From positions 62,001 through 126,000 of the forward strand of contig NZ_BMND01000001.1 in assembly GCF_014646275.1 (NCBI RefSeq): a stretch of 64,000 nt of DNA. Direction: 5' to 3'. The notes under the pieces are model-generated. The model did not search any database. It was not told the origin of the DNA and saw only the letters and a program-made list of their open reading frames with translations. The translations under genes were made by a program, and so were the position numbers. Every line of letters starts with the position of its first letter. Position 1 is the stretch's first letter. This DNA comes from Streptomyces kronopolitis. Lineage in GTDB: Bacteria; Actinomycetota; Actinomycetes; Streptomycetales; Streptomycetaceae. Below, piece after piece: positions 36,258-43,576 of the stretch.

Positions 36258-37430
36258 GTGCCCACGAGACACAGACGCCTTCTGGACGCTCCGGACGTGG
36301 TGATCGTCGGGGCCGGTGTGGTCGGCGCCGCCTGTGCGTACTACGCCGGCCGTGCCGGTCTCTCCGTCGCCGTGGTCGACCGCGGAGCCGTCGCGGGCGG
36401 CACCACCGGCGCCGGTGAGGGGAACCTGCTGGTCTCCGACAAGGAGCCGGGCCCGGAACTCGCACTCGCGCTGCTCTCCACCCGTCTGTGGCGCGAACTG
36501 GCCGCCGAACTCCCCCCGGAGATCGAGTACGAGACGAAGGGCGGACTGGTCGTCGCCGCCGACGAACCCGGTCTGACGTCCCTGCGGGCGTTCCGCGCGG
36601 CGCAGGGCGCGGCGGGAGTGGAGAGCACGGACGTCCCGGGCGACCGGCTGCGGGACCTCGAACCCCATCTGGCCCACGGTCTCGCCGGCGGCGTGCTCTA
36701 TCCGCAGGACGCGCAGGTCCAGCCCGCGCTGGCCGCCGCCCACCTGCTGCGTGCCTCCGGCGCCCGACTGCATCTGGGGGCCGAGGTCACGGCCGTGCTG
36801 CGCGGGCCCGGGGGAGCGGTCCGCGGTGTCCGCACCCCGCGCGGCGACCTCCTGGCCCCCGCCGTCGTCAACGCCACCGGCACCTGGGCCGGCCGGCTGG
36901 CCACGCTCGCGGGGGTGACCGTCCCCGTCCTGCCGCGCCGCGGATATGTGCTGGTCACGGAGGCGTTGCCGCGTGTCGTGCGGCGCAAGGTGTATGCCGC
37001 GGACTATGTCGCCGATGTCGCCAGCGGCTCGGCCGCGCTCCAGACCTCCGCCGTCGTGGAGGGCACCCCGGCGGGCCCGGTGCTCATCGGCGCCAGCCGC
37101 GAGCGCGTCGGCTTCGACCGCACTCTCTCGGCCGGCGTACTGCGCCGGCTCGCCGCCCAGGCCGCGGCCCTCTTCCCCGTCTTGGCGGAGGTCCGGGTGA
37201 TCCGTACGTACCAGGGCTTCCGGCCCTACCTTCCCGACCACCTCCCGGCGATCGGCCCCGACCCGCGCGCCCCGGGCCTGCTGCACGCCTGCGGCCACGA
37301 GGGCGCGGGCATCGGCCTCGCCCCGGCCACGGGCCGGCTGATCGCCGCCGCACTGACGGGCACCGCCGGGCCGCTGGACGCACAACCGTTCCGGCCGGAC
37401 CGCTTCACGGAAGGGACGGAACCGGAATGA
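36258..37430 (+). CDS. FAD-dependent D-amino-acid/D-hydroxyproline dehydrogenase, DAO family
   Basis: 390 residues. Rossmann motif VVIVGAGVVGAACAYY near residue 15, RGGTTGAGEG-type FAD loop (AGGTTGAGEGNL) and C-terminal ACGHEGAGIGLAPATGRL. This is the glycine-oxidase/DAO fold used as the catalytic subunit of heteromeric D-hydroxyproline dehydrogenases. With the [2Fe-2S] protein and the second flavoprotein next downstream it should form the membrane-linked or cytosolic complex that oxidises cis-4-hydroxy-D-proline to a pyrroline. Start is the GTG at 36258 directly behind site A; a GTG at 36297 would cut into the Rossmann motif. Confidence 0.88.
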   Translation: MPTRHRRLLDAPDVVIVGAGVVGAACAYYAGRAGLSVAVVDRGAVAGGTTGAGEGNLLVSDKEPGPELALALLSTRLWRELAAELPPEIEYETKGGLVVAADEPGLTSLRAFRAAQGAAGVESTDVPGDRLRDLEPHLAHGLAGGVLYPQDAQVQPALAAAHLLRASGARLHLGAEVTAVLRGPGGAVRGVRTPRGDLLAPAVVNATGTWAGRLATLAGVTVPVLPRRGYVLVTEALPRVVRRKVYAADYVADVASGSAALQTSAVVEGTPAGPVLIGASRERVGFDRTLSAGVLRRLAAQAAALFPVLAEVRVIRTYQGFRPYLPDHLPAIGPDPRAPGLLHACGHEGAGIGLAPATGRLIAAALTGTAGPLDAQPFRPDRFTEGTEPE

Positions 37431-37473
37431 GTGGACTCGGATCGAGTGGAGCCGGATCGAGTGGAGCCGCGCC

Positions 37474-37836
37474 ATGCACCGCCCACCGGAGCCCCGCATG
37501 AAGCGACCCCGCGCCCGACGCCCCCGCCCCACCCCCGCCGACCTCGTGCAGGCCGCGCCAGGGCCGGAGTTCGAGATCACCCTCGACGGGCGGGCGCTGT
37601 CGGCGCTGCCCGGGCAGAGCATCGCGGCCGCGCTCTGGGCGGCGGGGGTGCTCTCCTGGCGGACCACCCGCCGGGGCGGGCGGGCGCGGGGCGCGTTCTG
37701 CGGGATCGGCTCCTGCTTCGACTGCCTGGCCACCGTCAACGGGACCCCCAATCAACGGGCTTGCCTGGTGCCGGCCCGACCCGGGGACGCGATCATCACC
37801 CAGGAGGGACACGGGCGTGCCGATCTCACCGTCTGA
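37474..37836 (+). CDS. (2Fe-2S)-binding subunit of hydroxyproline dehydrogenase
   Basis: 120 residues, or 112 from an equally good ATG at 37498 (GGAG precedes both). Plant-ferredoxin-type cluster ligands Cys76, Cys81, Cys84 and Cys97 (FCGIGSCFDC ... QRAC). The core starts at FEITLDGRALSALPGQSI. Small ferredoxin-like subunits of this kind (HcnA/OoxC-like) pass electrons between the two flavoproteins of amino-acid dehydrogenase complexes. The last 20 bases overlap the next gene. Just upstream, GGATCGAGTGGAGCC is repeated in tandem. Confidence 0.9.
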   Translation: MHRPPEPRMKRPRARRPRPTPADLVQAAPGPEFEITLDGRALSALPGQSIAAALWAAGVLSWRTTRRGGRARGAFCGIGSCFDCLATVNGTPNQRACLVPARPGDAIITQEGHGRADLTV

Positions 37837-39211
37837 CACCCATGATCTCGCCGTCATCGGCGCGGGACCGGCCGGGCTCGCCGCCGCCGTCACCGCCGCC
37901 GACCTGGGGCTGACCGTGGCGCTGGTCGATGCCGCCGCCCGGCCGGGCGGGCAGTTCTACCGGCAGCCGGCCGCCGGGCTGGGCGCGGCCCGCCCGCAGG
38001 CCCTGCACCACTCCTGGGGCGCGTTCGCCCGGCGCGCCGGGCGGCTGGCCGCGCACCGGACGGCCGGCCGGATCCGGTACCTCGCCGAGCACCATGTCTG
38101 GGCCGTCACCCGGGAAGCGGCGCACTGGGCGGTGCACGCGGTGCGCGGGCCCGACGGGGCCGGGGCGCGCGCCGAGGTGGCCGCGCGCACGGTGCTCCTC
38201 GCCACCGGCGCGTACGAGCGCCAACTGCCCTTCCCCGGCTGGACCGTGCCCGGCGTCGTGGGCGCGGGCGGTGCGCAGGCCATGCTGAAGGCGGGGCTGG
38301 TGGTGCCGGGGCGGCGGATCGTGGTCGCGGGCAGCGGCCCGCTGCTGCTCGCCGTCGCCGGGTCCTTGGCCGCCGCCGGCGCCACGGTGCCGGTGGTCGT
38401 CGAGGCGGGCGGTTACGCCGGGTATGCCCGGGCGCCGCGCACGCTGGCCGCCAATCCGCGCAAGCTCGTGGAGGGGATCGGGCACGCCGCCGCCCTGCGC
38501 CGGTACGGCGTCCGCCTGCGCACCCGCAGTGCGATCACGGCCGTGCACGGCACCGACCGGGTCGAGGCCGTCACGCTGACCCGGCTCGACCGGGACTGGC
38601 GGCCGGTCGCCGGGTCCGGGCTGCGCATCCCGTGCGACGCGCTCGCCGTCGGGCACGGACTCGTCCCGCAGCTGGACCTGGCGACCGCGCTGGGCTGTGC
38701 GACCCGCCGCACCCCCGACGGCACCGCCGCGCTGGTGCTCGACGGACGTCAGCGGACCACGGTCGACGGGGTCTGGGCCGCCGGCGAGACGGGTGGCGTG
38801 GGAGGCGCGGAACTCGCCCTGTGCGAGGGCGAGTTGGCGGCCCATGACATCGCAGGTCGGGCTCCCGGCGGGGTGCTGCTGCGGCATCGTGACCGGCTGC
38901 GGCGGTTCGCCGGGGTGATGGCCGCGGCCCATGCGCCGCGGGCCGGCTGGTCCGACTGGCTCCGTTCGGACACCGAGGTCTGCCGCTGCGAGGAGGTCAC
39001 GGCCGGACGCGTCCGGGAGGCCGTCGGCGATCTCGGGGCCCGCGACACCCGCACCGTCAAGCTGCTCACCCGCGCCGGCATGGGCTGGTGCCAGGGCCGG
39101 ATGTGCGGGCCCGCCGTGGCGCACCTCGCGGGGGAGACCGCGCTCGAAGCCGGCCGACGACTGCTCGCCTGCCCGGTCACGTTGGGAGAACTCGCCCGCG
39201 AGGAGCGGTAG
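37817..39211 (+). CDS. FAD/NAD(P)-binding oxidoreductase subunit of hydroxyproline dehydrogenase
   Basis: 464 residues from a GTG at 37817 behind AGGAGGGAC. Two Rossmann folds (LAVIGAGPAGLAAAVTAADL at the N-terminus; RIVVAGSGPLLLAVAGSLAA mid-protein) and a C-terminal BFD-like iron-sulfur domain (VCRCEEV ... MGWCQGRMCGPA). This is the HcnB/OoxA-type alpha subunit that works with a ferredoxin-like and a DAO-like subunit, both encoded directly upstream. A new promoter with a regulatory element follows before the DapA-family gene. Confidence 0.9.
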   Translation: MPISPSDTHDLAVIGAGPAGLAAAVTAADLGLTVALVDAAARPGGQFYRQPAAGLGAARPQALHHSWGAFARRAGRLAAHRTAGRIRYLAEHHVWAVTREAAHWAVHAVRGPDGAGARAEVAARTVLLATGAYERQLPFPGWTVPGVVGAGGAQAMLKAGLVVPGRRIVVAGSGPLLLAVAGSLAAAGATVPVVVEAGGYAGYARAPRTLAANPRKLVEGIGHAAALRRYGVRLRTRSAITAVHGTDRVEAVTLTRLDRDWRPVAGSGLRIPCDALAVGHGLVPQLDLATALGCATRRTPDGTAALVLDGRQRTTVDGVWAAGETGGVGGAELALCEGELAAHDIAGRAPGGVLLRHRDRLRRFAGVMAAAHAPRAGWSDWLRSDTEVCRCEEVTAGRVREAVGDLGARDTRTVKLLTRAGMGWCQGRMCGPAVAHLAGETALEAGRRLLACPVTLGELAREER

Positions 39212-39226
39212 TTCGCTCCGGCGGCC

Positions 39227-39261
39227 TTGGCAATCCGCTGCAGCTTAGTAAAATGTCACAC
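39227..39261 (+). promoter_or_regulatory. Promoter with GTGTGACAT element (site B)
   Basis: -35 TTGGCA (39227-39232), 16 bp spacer, -10 TAAAAT (39249-39254): a good housekeeping-type promoter. GTAAAATGTCACAC (39248-39261) overlaps the -10; its reverse complement GTGTGACATTTTAC matches site A at 13 of 14 positions. AAGGAGA and ATG of the DapA-family gene follow at 39269 and 39282. Confidence 0.7.
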
Positions 39262-39281
39262 CTCATAGAAGGAGACTGCAC

Positions 39282-40190
39282 ATGGTCATCCGTACCCGCC
39301 CCTGGCACGGCATCATGGTCGCCACCACCCTCCCCTTCCGCCCCGCCCGTGACGATTTCTCCGTCGACCACGATGCCTACGCCGCCCAGGTCGCCCGGCT
39401 GCTCGCGGCCGGCTGTGACGGCGTCGTCCCCAACGGCTCCCTCGGCGAGTACCAGACGCTGACCGACGACGAGCGCGCCCGCGTCGTACGGACCGCGGTG
39501 GAGGCGGCCGGCGGCGCGGGGGACCGGGTGATGCCGGGCGTCTCCGCGTACGGCAGTGCCGCCGCGTGCCGCTGGGCCGAGCAGGCCGCCGAGGCGGGCG
39601 CCGGCTCCGTCCTGCTGCTGCCGCCCAACGCCTACCGCGCCGACGCGGCGGCGGTCCGCGCCCACTTCGCCGAGGTGGCCGCCGTCGGCCTGCCGGTCGT
39701 CGCCTACAACAACCCCTTCGACACCAAGGTCGACCTCACCCCGCGCCTCCTCGCCGAGCTGCACGCCGACGGCAGCATCGTCGCCGTCAAGGAATTCAGC
39801 GGGGATGTGCGCAGGGCCTACGAGATCACCGAAGTCGCCCCGGAACTGGACCTGTTGATCGGGGCCGACGATGTCCTGCTCGAACTGGCCCTGGCCGGCG
39901 CCGTCGGCTGGGTCGCGGGCTACCCCAACGCCCTGCCGGAGGCCTGCGTCGCCCTCTACCGGGCCGCTGTCGACGGGGACCTGGACACCGCGCTGCCGCT
40001 CTACCGCGCCCTGCACCCGCTGCTGCGCTGGGACTCCAAGCCCGAATTCGTGCAGGCGATCAAGCTCTCGATGGACCTCGCAGGACACCGCGGCGGCCCG
40101 ACCCGCCCGCCCCGCCTCCCGCTCCCCGCCGGGCAGTCGGACCGGCTGCGCGCCGCCACCGAGAAGCTCCTCGCCGACGGCCACCACTGA
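39282..40190 (+). CDS. DapA-family lyase, probable 1-pyrroline-4-hydroxy-2-carboxylate deaminase
   Basis: 302 residues, dihydrodipicolinate synthase fold: GVVPNGSLGEYQTLT (48-62), conserved Tyr142 (VVAYNNPFDTK) and Schiff-base Lys170 (SIVAVKEFSGD). Family members in hydroxyproline catabolism deaminate and dehydrate the pyrroline made by D-hydroxyproline dehydrogenase, yielding alpha-ketoglutarate semialdehyde. Position between the dehydrogenase and the epimerase supports that rather than lysine synthesis. Good AAGGAGA and its own promoter. Confidence 0.87.
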   Translation: MVIRTRPWHGIMVATTLPFRPARDDFSVDHDAYAAQVARLLAAGCDGVVPNGSLGEYQTLTDDERARVVRTAVEAAGGAGDRVMPGVSAYGSAAACRWAEQAAEAGAGSVLLLPPNAYRADAAAVRAHFAEVAAVGLPVVAYNNPFDTKVDLTPRLLAELHADGSIVAVKEFSGDVRRAYEITEVAPELDLLIGADDVLLELALAGAVGWVAGYPNALPEACVALYRAAVDGDLDTALPLYRALHPLLRWDSKPEFVQAIKLSMDLAGHRGGPTRPPRLPLPAGQSDRLRAATEKLLADGHH

Positions 40191-40200
40191 GAGGACCCCG

Positions 40201-41202
40201 ATGCGCACCCGCCATGTCTTCCACGCCGTCGACTCCCACACCGAGGGCATGCCCACCCGCGTCGTCACCGGCGGTGTCGGCACCCTCCCCGGCGCCACCA
40301 TGGCCGAGCGCCGGCAGCACCTGGCCGCCCACCGCGACGACATCCGGACGCTGCTGATGTACGAGCCGCGCGGCCACGCCGCCATGAGCGGGGCGATCCT
40401 CCAGCCGCCGACCCGCCCCGACGCCGACTGGGGCGTGCTGTTCATCGAGGTCTCCGGCTCGCTGCCGATGTGCGGGCACGGCACGATCGGGGTGGCCACC
40501 GTCCTCGTCGAGACCGGCATGGTGGAGGTGTGCGAGCCGGTGACCACCGTGCGCCTGGACACCCCGGCCGGGCTCGTCACGGCCGAGGTGCGGGTCACGG
40601 ACGGCGCGGCGACGGCCGTCACGCTCACCAACGTGCCGGCCTTCTGCGCCGGACTCGACCGCAAGGTCACCGTCCCCGGCTACGGCACGATCGGCTACGA
40701 CCTCGCCTACGGCGGCAACTTCTACGCCATCCTGCCGCTGGACAGCGTCGGGCTGCCCTTCGACCGGGACCGCAAGAACGACATCCTGGCCGCCGGACTC
40801 GCCCTCATGGACGCCGTGAACACCACCGACCGGCCGGTGCATCCCGAGGACGAGCGGATCGGCGGCCTCAAGCACGTCTACTTCGCCGCACCGGGATCGA
40901 GTGCCACCCGCTCGCGGCACGCGATGGCCATCCATCCCGGCTGGTTCGACCGATCGCCCTGCGGCACCGGCACCTCAGCCCGGATGGCCCAGCTGCACGC
41001 CCGCGGGGAGCTGTTCCTGGGCCAGGACTTCGTCAACGAGTCGTTCATCGGGACGGAGTTCACCGGGCGGCTGGTGGCGCGGACCACGGTCGGCGGGCGG
41101 CCGGCCGTCGTACCCACCGTCACCGGACGGGCCTGGGTGACCGGCACCGCGCAGTACTTCCTCGACCCGTCCGACCCGTTCCCCGCGGGGTTCCTGCTCT
41201 GA
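40201..41202 (+). CDS. 4-Hydroxyproline 2-epimerase (proline racemase family)
   Basis: 333 residues. Both catalytic cysteines are present: Cys91 (LPMCGHGTIG) and Cys254 (SPCGTGTSARM), which separates it from the Thr-containing 3-hydroxyproline dehydratases. It interconverts trans-4-hydroxy-L-proline and cis-4-hydroxy-D-proline, the first step after collagen-derived hydroxyproline enters the cell. Ten bases after the DapA-family stop with GAGAGGA in between. A true proline racemase is the main alternative; context favours hydroxyproline. Confidence 0.92.
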   Translation: MRTRHVFHAVDSHTEGMPTRVVTGGVGTLPGATMAERRQHLAAHRDDIRTLLMYEPRGHAAMSGAILQPPTRPDADWGVLFIEVSGSLPMCGHGTIGVATVLVETGMVEVCEPVTTVRLDTPAGLVTAEVRVTDGAATAVTLTNVPAFCAGLDRKVTVPGYGTIGYDLAYGGNFYAILPLDSVGLPFDRDRKNDILAAGLALMDAVNTTDRPVHPEDERIGGLKHVYFAAPGSSATRSRHAMAIHPGWFDRSPCGTGTSARMAQLHARGELFLGQDFVNESFIGTEFTGRLVARTTVGGRPAVVPTVTGRAWVTGTAQYFLDPSDPFPAGFLL

Positions 41203-41258
41203 GTGCCGACCGGCCGGGGGCGGCGGACCGGCCGCCGCCACCAGCCGGTTCGCGCAAC

Positions 41259-41270
41259 GTGACATTGTAC
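41259..41270 (+). promoter_or_regulatory. GTGACAT element upstream of the GntR gene (site C)
   Basis: GTGACATTGTAC (41259-41270) matches the inner 12 bases of site B at 11 positions. It lies 33 bp upstream of the GntR/FCD start at 41303 and its TTGTAC end could be a -10. Suggests autoregulation. Confidence 0.5.
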
Positions 41271-41302
41271 GCTGGCACTCCGCAGCAACTCGGAGGACCA
41301 CG

Positions 41303-42019
41303 ATGGGTGAACTCAAGCACCGCAGCCTGATCACCGCGCAGGAGCGGCTCCGCGATCAGGTCGCCCATCAGCTGCGTGCGGCCCTGATAGCGGGCGAACT
41401 CCGCCCGGGATCGGTCTATTCGGCCCCGGGCCTCGCCGCGGACTTCGGGGTCTCCGCCACCCCGGTGCGCGAGGCGATGCTCGATCTGGCCCGGGAGGGC
41501 CTGGTCGAGCCGGTGCGCAACAAGGGCTTCCGGATCACCGAGGTGAGCGAGCGCGACCTCGATCAGTACACCGAGATCCGTGCGCTGATCGAGGTCCCGG
41601 TCATCGGCCAGGTCACTCGCACCGCCGCCCGGCACCAGCTCGAAGCCCTCCGCCCGGCCGCCCTGGAGATCGTCGCCGCCGCCCGCGCCCACGACCTGAT
41701 CGGCTATCTGGAGGCCGACCGCCGCTTCCATCTCGCGCTGCTCGGCCTCAGCGGCAACGAGCGCCTCGTGGAGACCGTCGGCGACCTGCGCAAGCGCTCC
41801 CGCCTCTACGGCCTCACCCGCCTCGACGAACGCGACCAGCTGCTGCCCTCCGCCGAGGAGCATGTGGAGCTTCTCGACGTGATGCTGACCGGCGATGCCG
41901 AGGCGGCCGAGGCCTGTATGGCCCGCCACCTCGGCCATGTCCGCTCCCTGTGGGCCCGGGCACGCGAGGAGCCGCTGCTGCCGAGCCCCCAGGGTGAGCG
42001 GCGCGTCCGGCAGGGCTGA
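41303..42019 (+). CDS. GntR/FCD transcriptional regulator of the hydroxyproline island
   Basis: 238 residues. Winged helix (LRDQVAHQLRAALIAGELRP, FGVSATPVREAMLDLAREGL) and FCD domain with metal-type residues in the DRRFHLAL helix and EEHVELLDVML helix. GGAGG six bases upstream fixes the ATG. Encoded between the catabolic genes and the peptidase/collagenase pair, it is the only regulator in the island and so the best candidate to bind the shared GTGTGACAT elements. The effector is probably hydroxyproline or a pyrroline derivative; that is inference. Confidence 0.9.
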   Translation: MGELKHRSLITAQERLRDQVAHQLRAALIAGELRPGSVYSAPGLAADFGVSATPVREAMLDLAREGLVEPVRNKGFRITEVSERDLDQYTEIRALIEVPVIGQVTRTAARHQLEALRPAALEIVAAARAHDLIGYLEADRRFHLALLGLSGNERLVETVGDLRKRSRLYGLTRLDERDQLLPSAEEHVELLDVMLTGDAEAAEACMARHLGHVRSLWARAREEPLLPSPQGERRVRQG

Positions 42020-42046
42020 CCGGAGCCGGCGGGACGCGCCGCCGGG

Positions 42047-43438
42047 TCAGCCGCCGCTGCCGGTCAGCAGCCCGTCCATCCACTCCTCCACCCCGTCGGC
42101 GGTGCGCGGCAGCGCGCCCGACAGCAGCCGGGCGCCGTCCGCCGTGATCACCAGATCGTCCTCGATCCGCACGCCGATGCCGCGCAGCTCCCGCGGCAGG
42201 GTCTCGTCGTCGGGCTGGAGGTAGAGCCCCGGTTCCACGGTGAGGACCTGTCCCTCGGTCAGGACGCCGTCGAGATACTGCTCGGCGCGGGCCCGGCCGC
42301 AGTCGTGGACATCGAGCCCGAGCATATGGCCGGAACTGCACAGGGTGTAGCGCCGGTACAGGCCGCTGTCGGGGGCGAGCGCCTGTGCCGCCGGGACGCG
42401 CAGCACCCCCCAGTCGGCCAGGCCCTCGGCCAGGACGGCCGAGCAGGCCCGGTGGAAGTCGCGGAAGCGGGCACCCGGCTTGAGGGCGGCGATCCCGGCG
42501 TCCTGGGCGGCGAGCACCAGCTCGTACACCCGGCGCTGCACGGGGGAGAAGCGCCCGGAGAGCGGCAGGGTGCGGGTGAGGTCGGCGGTGTAGAGCGCGT
42601 CGGTCTCCACCCCCGCGTCGAGCAGCAGCAACTGCGCCGGGTCGAGCGGGCCGTCGTTGCGTGTCCAGTGCAGCACACAGGCGTGGGCGCCGGCGGCGGC
42701 GATGGTCTCGTAGCCGGTGCCGTTGCCCTCGGCGCGGGCGCGCAGCTGGAAGACGCCCTCGATCCAGCGTTCGCCGCGCGGGTGGCGCAGGGCCGCGGGC
42801 AGGGACCGTACGACGTCCTCGAAGCCGGTGACGGTGTGGTCGACGGCGCGCTGGAGCTGCGCCACCTCCCAGGGGTCCTTCTCCAGCCGCAACTCGCTGA
42901 GTGCGGTGGCGAGTTCGGCGTCCTGGGCGGCGTTTCTGCCGGGGTGGCGGTTCTGCGCCAGGTCGTCCAGCGGTGCGCAGCGCAGGCCGGTGCGCCGTTC
43001 GGCCTCGGCCGGATCGGGGCGGCGGCCCACCCAGAACTCGCCGTACTTGCGGTCCCGGTAGAACGCGCCGCCGGTGTCCCGCGGGGGCCGCGGCCGCAGA
43101 TACAGCACCGCCTCGCCGTCCGGTTCCAGCACCAGGACGTGGCCCGGCTGGTCCTCGCCGGTCAGGCCGGTCAGCCAGGCGTACGCGCTGTGCGGCCGGA
43201 AGCGGTGGTCGCAGTCGTGGGAGCGGACCCGCAACTCCCCGGCGGGCACGAGCAGTCGCTCGCCGGGGAAGCGCGCGGCGAGGCGGGCCCGGCGGCCGGC
43301 GAACTGCGCGAATCCGGGGACGCGGGTGTCGTCCGGGAGCGGGGGCGGGGCCCAGCCGCCCGTCATGAAGTCGGCGAGGGCGCGTGACACCGGCAAGTCA
43401 TGGCTCCCGGTGTGGAGTTGGCTGCTTTCCAAGGTCAT
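42047..43438 (-). CDS. pepP: Xaa-Pro aminopeptidase (M24B)
   Basis: 463 residues. An N-terminal AMP_N-like creatinase domain (FAQFAGRRARLAARFPGERL) is followed by the pita-bread metallopeptidase domain. Metal ligands visible are LLLDAGVETDALYTADLTRT (two Asp), SSGHMLGLDVHDCG (His), LTVEPGLYL (Glu) and VRIEDDLVIT (Glu). Cytosolic, no signal. It releases the first residue when proline (or hydroxyproline) is second, as needed to finish collagen peptides. GGAGG upstream of the ATG; divergent from the collagenase gene across site D. Confidence 0.93.
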   Translation of the reverse strand: MTLESSQLHTGSHDLPVSRALADFMTGGWAPPPLPDDTRVPGFAQFAGRRARLAARFPGERLLVPAGELRVRSHDCDHRFRPHSAYAWLTGLTGEDQPGHVLVLEPDGEAVLYLRPRPPRDTGGAFYRDRKYGEFWVGRRPDPAEAERRTGLRCAPLDDLAQNRHPGRNAAQDAELATALSELRLEKDPWEVAQLQRAVDHTVTGFEDVVRSLPAALRHPRGERWIEGVFQLRARAEGNGTGYETIAAAGAHACVLHWTRNDGPLDPAQLLLLDAGVETDALYTADLTRTLPLSGRFSPVQRRVYELVLAAQDAGIAALKPGARFRDFHRACSAVLAEGLADWGVLRVPAAQALAPDSGLYRRYTLCSSGHMLGLDVHDCGRARAEQYLDGVLTEGQVLTVEPGLYLQPDDETLPRELRGIGVRIEDDLVITADGARLLSGALPRTADGVEEWMDGLLTGSGG

Positions 43439-43472
43439 GTGGACACCTCCGGGAAAGAACGTTCCTGAAGCC

Positions 43473-43512
43473 TTGTCAGTGCAATTTCACATTACTATGT
43501 TATGGGTCACAC
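43473..43512 (+). promoter_or_regulatory. Collagenase promoter with GTGTGAC element (site D)
   Basis: -35 TTGTCA (43473-43478), 17 bp spacer, -10 TATGTT (43496-43501). The element GTTATGGGTCACAC (43499-43512; reverse complement GTGTGACCCATAAC) overlaps the -10 and matches site B at 10 of 14 positions, all of GTGTGAC included. A second partial copy, TTTCACATTAC (43485-43495), is in the spacer. Lies in the divergent gap shared with the Xaa-Pro aminopeptidase. Confidence 0.6.
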
Positions 43513-43576
43513 CTTGTGGAGTGAAGGCCATCGCCTCGACCTCCACCCAACCCCCCACCCCCTTCCGGAGGTTCAG

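Noticed and set aside
43502..43576. ATG at 43502 as collagenase start
   Set aside because: It lies next to the -10 box and inside the operator-like element, has no ribosome site, and puts 25 odd residues before the signal peptide; GTG at 43577 has GGAGG and begins a proper signal peptide.
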